From: UBA668 sp963720695
Lineage (GTDB): Bacteria > Actinomycetota > Acidimicrobiia > Acidimicrobiales > Ilumatobacteraceae
DNA: 64,000 nt
NCBI GenBank assembly: GCA_963720695.1
Contig: CAVRGG010000001.1
Coordinates: 868,001-932,000 of the forward strand
Direction: 5' to 3'
Part shown: positions 59,122 through 64,000 of the stretch, in pieces
Numbering within the stretch: the stretch's first letter is position 1
Layout: every line of letters starts with the position of its first letter
The notes under the pieces: generated by a model
Told to the model about the DNA's origin: nothing
What the model saw: the letters and a program-made list of their open reading frames with translations, nothing else
The model's database searches: none
Translations under genes and position numbers: made by a program

Positions 59122-60334
59122 CCTGCGAGCCTACGGACCGGATCACGAGCAGGTACGTGGCGAGCCCGCTCAGGACGTAGAAGCTCGCCTGGAGATTGAG
59201 CAGGACCTTGACGCCGACGGCATCGATCGTGAGGCCGACCAGCACGGAGCCGACGATGGCCCCGGCGGACGACGTGGCGGAGATCACGCCTTGGAAACGT
59301 CCGAGCAGCGCCGGCGGGCACAGCCGTTGCGCGGCCCCCACGGCGCCGACCTGCGAGGTGATGTTGGGCAGGCCGCTCAACGCGAAGAGCAGGTAGAAGA
59401 TCCACAACGCCGTCGAGAGGTTGCTGATGTTGACGAACGTGAACGCAACCGCACCGAGGCCGGTGTAGCCGAGCGTCATCAACATCGTTGCGGGGACATC
59501 GCGCGCGTATCGACCCACGACCGCCGAGGCTGCGAGCCCACCGAAGGCAGCCATGCCACGGATGAGGCCGACCGTCGCCTCGTTGCCGCCGAGCACGTCG
59601 ATCACGAAGGCGATGAACAGCACCGGGAACATGGCGAACGTCAGACTGGCCAGTGTCTGCACGACGAGATAGCCGACGAGTGGTCGCCGGCCCCGGATCT
59701 CCCGCCAGCCGTCGCGGACGCCGCCCCCTGCCGGTTGGTCGGGGTCGGCGCCGAGCAGTGACGCCGTCGGGGTGCGCACGAAGGAGGTCGCCACCGCCAC
59801 GGCCAGGAACGTCACTCCGTCGGCCACGACGACCGCAGGGAGGCCTCCGGCGACGACGGCGATGCCGCCGAGGGGCGACCCGACGAGTCGAGCGATCGAC
59901 CCACTCGCGGCGTTTGCGGAATTGGCCTGGTTGAGCTGGTCCGTGGCCACGATCCTCGGCACCAGCGCGAACGATGCCGGATCGTTCACCTGCTGGAGCA
60001 GACCCTGCAGGGCAGCGACGAGAAACGCGGGCCAGATGCGATCGGCGGTGACGGCCAGCAGCGGGAGCAGGGCCAGGGCCTGGAGCACGTTCGTGCCGAT
60101 GATGGTGCGGCGCAGATCCCACCGGTCGGCGAGGCTCCCGCCGTAGGGGCCGAGGGCGATGCCGACGACGAGTTCGATCACGACGATGACCGCGGTGTCG
60201 CGGCCCGACCCGGTCTCGGTGTAGACGAACGCCGGCAGGGCGACGGCGAGCAGCCAGTCGCCGATGTTGTTGACCAGCCCGCCGCCGAGCACGAGCCGGA
60301 AGTCGCGGTTGCGCCACACGCTCGGCGAGGACAT
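59114..60334 (-). CDS. MFS transporter
   Basis: 406 aa, about 12 membrane helices. NRDFRLVLGGGLVNNIGDWLL and VGIALGPYGGSLADRWDLRR are the typical loop 2-3 motif of the enterobactin-exporter-like MFS_3 family. An exporter of unknown substrate. The ATG at 60334 has CAGACT 6 nt upstream, a poorer match to the -10 pattern. It shares an intergenic region of 37 bp with glcF. Confidence 0.83.
   Translation of the reverse strand: MSSPSVWRNRDFRLVLGGGLVNNIGDWLLAVALPAFVYTETGSGRDTAVIVVIELVVGIALGPYGGSLADRWDLRRTIIGTNVLQALALLPLLAVTADRIWPAFLVAALQGLLQQVNDPASFALVPRIVATDQLNQANSANAASGSIARLVGSPLGGIAVVAGGLPAVVVADGVTFLAVAVATSFVRTPTASLLGADPDQPAGGGVRDGWREIRGRRPLVGYLVVQTLASLTFAMFPVLFIAFVIDVLGGNEATVGLIRGMAAFGGLAASAVVGRYARDVPATMLMTLGYTGLGAVAFTFVNISNLSTALWIFYLLFALSGLPNITSQVGAVGAAQRLCPPALLGRFQGVISATSSAGAIVGSVLVGLTIDAVGVKVLLNLQASFYVLSGLATYLLVIRSVGSQDA
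59128..59133 (-). promoter_or_regulatory. Leaderless -10 box for nei inside the MFS 3' end
   Basis: TAGGCT ends 6 nt before ATG 59121 and lies within the MFS coding sequence. Confidence 0.45.
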
Positions 60335-60362
60335 CGGGAGAGTCTGGCACTCCCGCTACGGT
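60335..60362. promoter_or_regulatory. Inverted repeat and glcF -10 box between MFS and glcF
   Basis: CGGGAG (60335-60340) and CTCCCG (60350-60355) form a 6-bp inverted repeat with a 9-bp spacer, and TACGGT at 60357-60362 is 9 nt before the glcF GTG. An operator is possible. Confidence 0.35.
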
Positions 60363-60371
60363 GAGGCCGTT

Positions 60372-61508
60372 GTGAAATTGCACATCGACGAGCACGAACT
60401 TGCCACCTGTGTGAGCTGCGGGCTGTGCCTGCCGCACTGCCCGACGTTCCGCGTCACCGGCGAGGAGGCGTTGTCGCCCCGGGGCCGCATCGCCGCGATG
60501 CGCGCCGTCCACCTCGAGGACGCGCCGGTGACGGACGAGTTCGTGTCGTTCATGGAGACCTGCGTGCAGTGCCGCGGCTGCGAACCCGCCTGCCCGTCGG
60601 GCGTGCCGTACGGTCACCTGCAGGAGGGCGTGCGCGAGTCGCTCGCCGAGCACCACCGGATCACCCCGCGATGGCAGCGAATGGGCCTGTCGGTGCTGCC
60701 GCGACACCGCACGCTCCTGGCCGGGTCGTCGCTGCTCGCTCTCGCACAACGGCTCCACCTCGTGCCGCGCCGACTCGGTGTCCCACCGCTGCCGCTGCGC
60801 CGGTCGAAGCCCGTCGAGACCACCGGCGACGACGTGTGGCTGTTCACCGGCTGCGTGATGGACGCGTGGATGCGCGACACGCACCGCAGCACGGCCAAGG
60901 TCCTCGACCATCTCGGCATCGGCCATCGCGCACCTGGTCCCGGCGGCGGCTGCTGCGGCGCGCTGCACACGCACGCCGGCCTCACCGCCTCGGCGAGGAA
61001 GCTGGCCGCCGACGTCATGGAGTCGATGCCCGGCGAAGCGCCCATCGTGGTCAACTCGGCGGGCTGCGGCGCAGCGCTGAAGGAGTACGGGCACCTGCTC
61101 GGCACCGTCGAGGCGGCAGCGTTCAGCCGGCGGGTGCTCGACGTCAACGAGTTCGTCGCCCAGCACGTGGACCGGCTGCGACCGACCCGCCACCTCGGTC
61201 GGGTCATCGTGCAGGACCCGTGCCACCTCCGCCACGTGCAGCGCGCCCAGGCCGGGGTGCGCACGATGCTCGCCCCGGTCGCCGAGCTCGTGGAGCTCGA
61301 CGACGACGGGCTCTGCTGCGGGGCAGGCGGGGCGTACTCCGCGCTGCAGCCCGAGCTGGCCGGCGAGATCCGCGAACGAAAGCTCGAGTCCATCGCCCGC
61401 GCGGGTGACGGGGTGGTGGCCAGCGCCAACCCGGGTTGCGCGATGCACCTGGCCGCTGCCGGACTCGTGGTGCGCCATCCGATCGATCTGCTGGCGGACT
61501 CGTTGTGA
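60372..61508 (+). CDS. glcF: Glycolate oxidase iron-sulfur subunit GlcF
   Basis: 378 aa from GTG 60372. Two 4Fe-4S motifs, CVSCGLCLPHCPTF at about 15-28 and CVQCRGCEPACPSG at about 67-80, are followed by two CCG domains (GGGCCGALHTHAG and GLCCGAGGAYSAL). It passes electrons from GlcDE to the membrane. It is unlinked from glcDE by the APH, MBL, nei and MFS genes. Confidence 0.9.
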   Translation: MKLHIDEHELATCVSCGLCLPHCPTFRVTGEEALSPRGRIAAMRAVHLEDAPVTDEFVSFMETCVQCRGCEPACPSGVPYGHLQEGVRESLAEHHRITPRWQRMGLSVLPRHRTLLAGSSLLALAQRLHLVPRRLGVPPLPLRRSKPVETTGDDVWLFTGCVMDAWMRDTHRSTAKVLDHLGIGHRAPGPGGGCCGALHTHAGLTASARKLAADVMESMPGEAPIVVNSAGCGAALKEYGHLLGTVEAAAFSRRVLDVNEFVAQHVDRLRPTRHLGRVIVQDPCHLRHVQRAQAGVRTMLAPVAELVELDDDGLCCGAGGAYSALQPELAGEIRERKLESIARAGDGVVASANPGCAMHLAAAGLVVRHPIDLLADSL

Positions 61509-61699
61509 GCGGGAAGTACGACCACCTCGCGGACCGGCTCGACACGATCGCCGAGGAGCTCGATGAGGTGATGTTCGACCAGCTGCGCGAGGCAGCGGCC
61601 GAACGGACCGGGCGACCTGCCGACGACAAGCGACTGACACAGGCACGCCGGGCCATCGAGAAGGCCTCGCGGCTGCTGCGCGGCGGGGAAGAGGACTGA
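61505..61699 (+). CDS. Small helical protein, 64 aa
   Basis: From GTG 61505, overlapping the glcF stop. It is almost all helical and charged (YDHLADRLDTIAEELDEVMF, then LTQARRAIEKASRLLR). I recognise similar small proteins in actinobacterial genomes but know no function. It is 1 bp before the PLP decarboxylase start, within the same operon. Confidence 0.7.
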   Translation: MSGKYDHLADRLDTIAEELDEVMFDQLREAAAERTGRPADDKRLTQARRAIEKASRLLRGGEED

Positions 61700-61700
61700 C

Positions 61701-63083
61701 ATGGACACTCGTGAGCTTCTGATGCACGCGGCGGGACGCGCCGCCGACCACCTCGAACGGCTGGCGACGGCGCCCGTCTACCCGCCCGAGGAAGCGCTGG
61801 CGACCATGCGCGCCGCGCTGGGGGAGCTCGAGGATGCGGGTGTTCCGGCCATCGACACCATCGATCAGCTCGCCGACGCCGTCGCTCCGGCGCTCGTCGC
61901 GTCCGCAGGGCCGCGGTACTTCGGGTTCGTGATCGGCAGCGCGCTGGATGCCACGGTCGCCGCCGATGTCCTGACCTCCGCGTGGGACCAGAACGCGTAC
62001 AACCACATCAGCTCACCCGCCGCGGCCGTTGTCGAGGACGTCGCCGGGGGTTGGCTCAAGGAGTTGCTCGGCATCCCTGCGTCGGCGTCGTTCGGGTTCG
62101 TCACGGGGGCCCAGGGAGGCAACACCGTGTCGTTGGCCGCCGCCCGTCACCACGTCCTCGCGAAGGCGGGCTGGGACGTGGAGCGCGACGGGTTGCAGGG
62201 GGCGCCACGGGTGCGTGTCGTCGCCACGGCCGAGCGTCACGCGACCATCGACCGGGCGTTGCGCCTCCTGGGCCTGGGCGCCGCCGCGCTCGAGCCGGTG
62301 GCCACCGACGATCAGGGTCGGATCCGGGTCGACGAGCTCGATCGGGTGCTCGCCGCCGCTCCCGGCGTGCCGACCATCGTCTGCCTGCAGGCGGGCAACG
62401 TCAACAGTGGAGCGTTCGACGACTTCGCCGCCGCCATCGCGGTCGCCCACGCCCACGACGCGTGGGCACATGTCGACGGGGCGTTCGGACTCTGGGCTGC
62501 GGCGAGCCCGAGCCTGCGTCATCTGACCGCAGGCATCGAGGGTGCCGACTCGTGGGGGACCGACGGGCACAAGTGGCTGAACGTCCCGTACGACTCGGGC
62601 TACGCGTTCTGCGCGCATCCCGAGGCGCACCGAGCATCGATGGCGTACACCGCCGCCTACCTGACGGGTCAGGGCGAGGGTGGCCTGCGCGCCCCCGGCG
62701 ACTTCGTGCTGGAGTCGTCGCGACGCGCTCGCGGCTTCGCCACCTGGGCCGCGCTCCGCCGCCTCGGCCGATCCGGCGTGTCCGACCTCGTCGATCGGTG
62801 CTGCGCACTGGCGCGTCGTTTCGCCGAGCAGCTCGACGACATCGACGGCGCCGAGGTGATGAACGACGTGGTGCTCAACCAGGTGCTGGTGCGCTTCGGT
62901 GATGCGGCCACGACGGACCGGGTGATCGAACTCGTGCAGGGATCGGGGGAGTGCTGGATGGGCGGCACCACCTGGCACGAGATGCGGTTGATGCGGATCT
63001 CGGTGTCGAGCTGGCAGACGACCGAGTCCGACGTGGATCGTTCGGTCGAGGCGATCGCCGCCGCCGTGCGCGCCGCGGGGTGA
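61701..63083 (+). CDS. Pyridoxal-dependent decarboxylase (group II family)
   Basis: 460 aa. FVTGAQGGNTVSLAAARHHV is the PLP-phosphate/substrate region, VDGAFGLWAA holds the conserved Asp, and SWGTDGHKWLNVPYDSG the Schiff-base Lys (about 295). The fold is that of aromatic-amino-acid/glutamate decarboxylases. The substrate cannot be read from sequence. A GGGGAAGAGG stretch in the end of the upstream gene can serve as ribosome site. Confidence 0.88.
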   Translation: MDTRELLMHAAGRAADHLERLATAPVYPPEEALATMRAALGELEDAGVPAIDTIDQLADAVAPALVASAGPRYFGFVIGSALDATVAADVLTSAWDQNAYNHISSPAAAVVEDVAGGWLKELLGIPASASFGFVTGAQGGNTVSLAAARHHVLAKAGWDVERDGLQGAPRVRVVATAERHATIDRALRLLGLGAAALEPVATDDQGRIRVDELDRVLAAAPGVPTIVCLQAGNVNSGAFDDFAAAIAVAHAHDAWAHVDGAFGLWAAASPSLRHLTAGIEGADSWGTDGHKWLNVPYDSGYAFCAHPEAHRASMAYTAAYLTGQGEGGLRAPGDFVLESSRRARGFATWAALRRLGRSGVSDLVDRCCALARRFAEQLDDIDGAEVMNDVVLNQVLVRFGDAATTDRVIELVQGSGECWMGGTTWHEMRLMRISVSSWQTTESDVDRSVEAIAAAVRAAG

Positions 63084-63122
63084 CGCCGGAACTGTGTGAC
63101 ACCCCTTGGCGATGATGGGGGT

Positions 63123-64000
63123 ATGTCGTCGGAGTCGGTGATCCAGGAGTTGCATGATCTGGTCGAGCGGCTGGCGTCCGTGGACACCGGGGCGCTCGGT
63201 GCTGACGAGTTGCAGTCGCTGGCGGTCGCGTTGGAGTGTGAGCGGGCGCGGTTGGCGGTCGCCGCGGCTGCGGTCACGGTGGCGTGGGAGCAGAGCGGTG
63301 TGTGGCAGGTCGATGGGTCGTTGCGGCCCCAGTTGGCGTTGGGACGCGACGCACGACGCGATCACCGGGTGTTGCGCCGCGAGTTGCGTCGGGCGAGGTT
63401 GTTGGCGCGGATGCCTCACACCAGGGCGGCGGTCCTCGCTGGGCGGTTGTCGATGGATCATGTCGATCTGTTCGTGCACCACGCGACCGCAGCCCGTTTC
63501 GAGTTGTTCCTGGCCTGCGAACACGCACTCGTCGAACAGTGCGCCGGGTGTTCGTTGTTCGACGACGCCCGCCGAGTGGTGCAGTACTGGGCGGCATGGG
63601 CCGACGACCAACTCGAACTGCAGCACGAACCATCCCGACCGTCGACGCTGTACGCGTCACGCGCCGAACTCACCGGCGAGTGGTTCCTCGACGGACACCT
63701 CTCAGCACTCGACGGGGAGATCGTCACTCGCGAGCTCGAACGGCTCGCCCGACAACTCCAGCTCGAGGACCGCCACCACGGTGTGGTCCGCACCCCAGCC
63801 CAACGGCGGGCTGCGGCGCTGGTGCGGATGGCGTCTCGTTCGGTCAACGCCACCGGGATCACCGCCCGACCGTTGTTCCAGGTCGTCGTCGGCGACGAGA
63901 CCGCCCGCCGGCTCTGCCAACTCGCGTCGGGCACCGTCGTCCACCCCGACGACCTCACCGGCCACCTCGACACCGCGCTCATGGAGGTGTTCCTGTTCGA
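63123..64000 (+). CDS. DUF222 / 13E12 repeat family protein, C-terminus outside the window
   Basis: The frame from ATG 63123 stays open to the window edge (about 292 residues seen). It begins MSSESVIQELHDLVERLASVD and continues through ARLLARMPHTRAAVLAGRLS, YWAAWADDQLELQHEP and LDGHLSALDGEIVTRELERLARQ (split in the data), the DUF222 pattern. In these actinobacterial proteins an HNH nuclease follows at the C-terminus, here beyond the edge. The family is multicopy and mobile-like. The 5' half uses TTG for Leu many times, unlike its neighbours. Confidence 0.8.
   Translation, partial: MSSESVIQELHDLVERLASVDTGALGADELQSLAVALECERARLAVAAAAVTVAWEQSGVWQVDGSLRPQLALGRDARRDHRVLRRELRRARLLARMPHTRAAVLAGRLSMDHVDLFVHHATAARFELFLACEHALVEQCAGCSLFDDARRVVQYWAAWADDQLELQHEPSRPSTLYASRAELTGEWFLDGHLSALDGEIVTRELERLARQLQLEDRHHGVVRTPAQRRAAALVRMASRSVNATGITARPLFQVVVGDETARRLCQLASGTVVHPDDLTGHLDTALMEVFLF

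Noticed and set aside
58515..62006. 1163-aa minus-strand frame
   Set aside because: It is a shadow over nei, MFS, glcF and the decarboxylase start; Arg-rich and without domains.
63083..63122. GGGGTG...CACCCC hairpin before the DUF222 gene
   Set aside because: The loop would be about 17 nt and the stem only 6 bp, so it is not convincing as a terminator.
1..64000. Search for tRNA, rRNA, CRISPR or insertion-sequence features
   Set aside because: No cloverleaf-like block, no regularly spaced repeats and no transposase-like frame were recognised by eye. A tRNAscan or CRISPR search could still find something small.

Overview
The window is a densely packed, high-GC bacterial chromosome segment with 68 protein genes and no rRNA or tRNA gene that I can find. 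The gene content points to an actinobacterium. It includes a GuaB1-type CBS-containing GMP reductase, DUF3151, the rarA/DUF948/DUF6167 run, a RelA/SpoT protein next to apt and secDF, a eukaryote-type homodimeric IDH, Nei2-like glycosylase, and a DUF222/13E12 gene. The SecD Thr-rich insert, the secreted RLxDTR-type repeats and many leaderless genes make me lean to Acidimicrobiia (Ilumatobacter-like), but that class assignment is inference. No prophage, IS element, CRISPR array or defence island is visible; the only mobile-family gene is the truncated DUF222 gene at the right edge.

Layout. 1-5300: CoA/lipid-type catabolic genes (methyltransferases, crotonase, SDR, TetR-SnoaL fusion, an unknown beta-rich protein). 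5300-8200: heme A synthase, a 65-aa membrane protein, nitronate monooxygenase, histidine phosphatase. 8200-13300: a complete branched-chain amino acid ABC transporter (livKHMGF) with an attenuating hairpin after livK. 13400-18800: crotonase, nitroreductase, xylulokinase, J-domain protein, PLDc_N membrane protein, Sua5, alpha/beta hydrolase. 18900-31000: guaB1-cmk-plsC, M18 aminopeptidase and phosphatase, pyk, DUF3151, mobA, rhodanese, RNase D, ParA, GH13 glucosidase. 31000-43200: housekeeping block with typA, icd, queA-tgt, yajC-secD-secF, apt, rel. 43200-52400: AraC/VOC pair, two tandem lipoprotein esterases, hisS-aspS, a secreted discoidin-like protein and a NUDIX hydrolase. 52400-64000: rarA-DUF948-DUF6167, glycolate oxidase glcDE, APH kinase, MBL hydrolase, nei, MFS, glcF, a 64-aa protein, a PLP decarboxylase, and the start of a DUF222 gene.

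Two general features stand out. First, about twenty genes have a TANNNT -10 hexamer ending 6-9 nt before the start codon, the signature of leaderless transcripts. At several divergent gene pairs these hexamers overlap or form a perfect inverted repeat (26073-26089). Downstream genes in operons start by ATGA/GTGA/TGATG overlap instead. Second, four single-base frame breaks occur in otherwise well-conserved genes (GH13 twice, secF, hisS). Two of these genes are essential in most bacteria, so residual sequencing error is the most economical explanation. I found no convincing undescribed defence or mobile system; the most distinctive signals are the symmetric divergent promoters, the TetR-SnoaL fusion, and the esterase with a triple C-terminal repeat.
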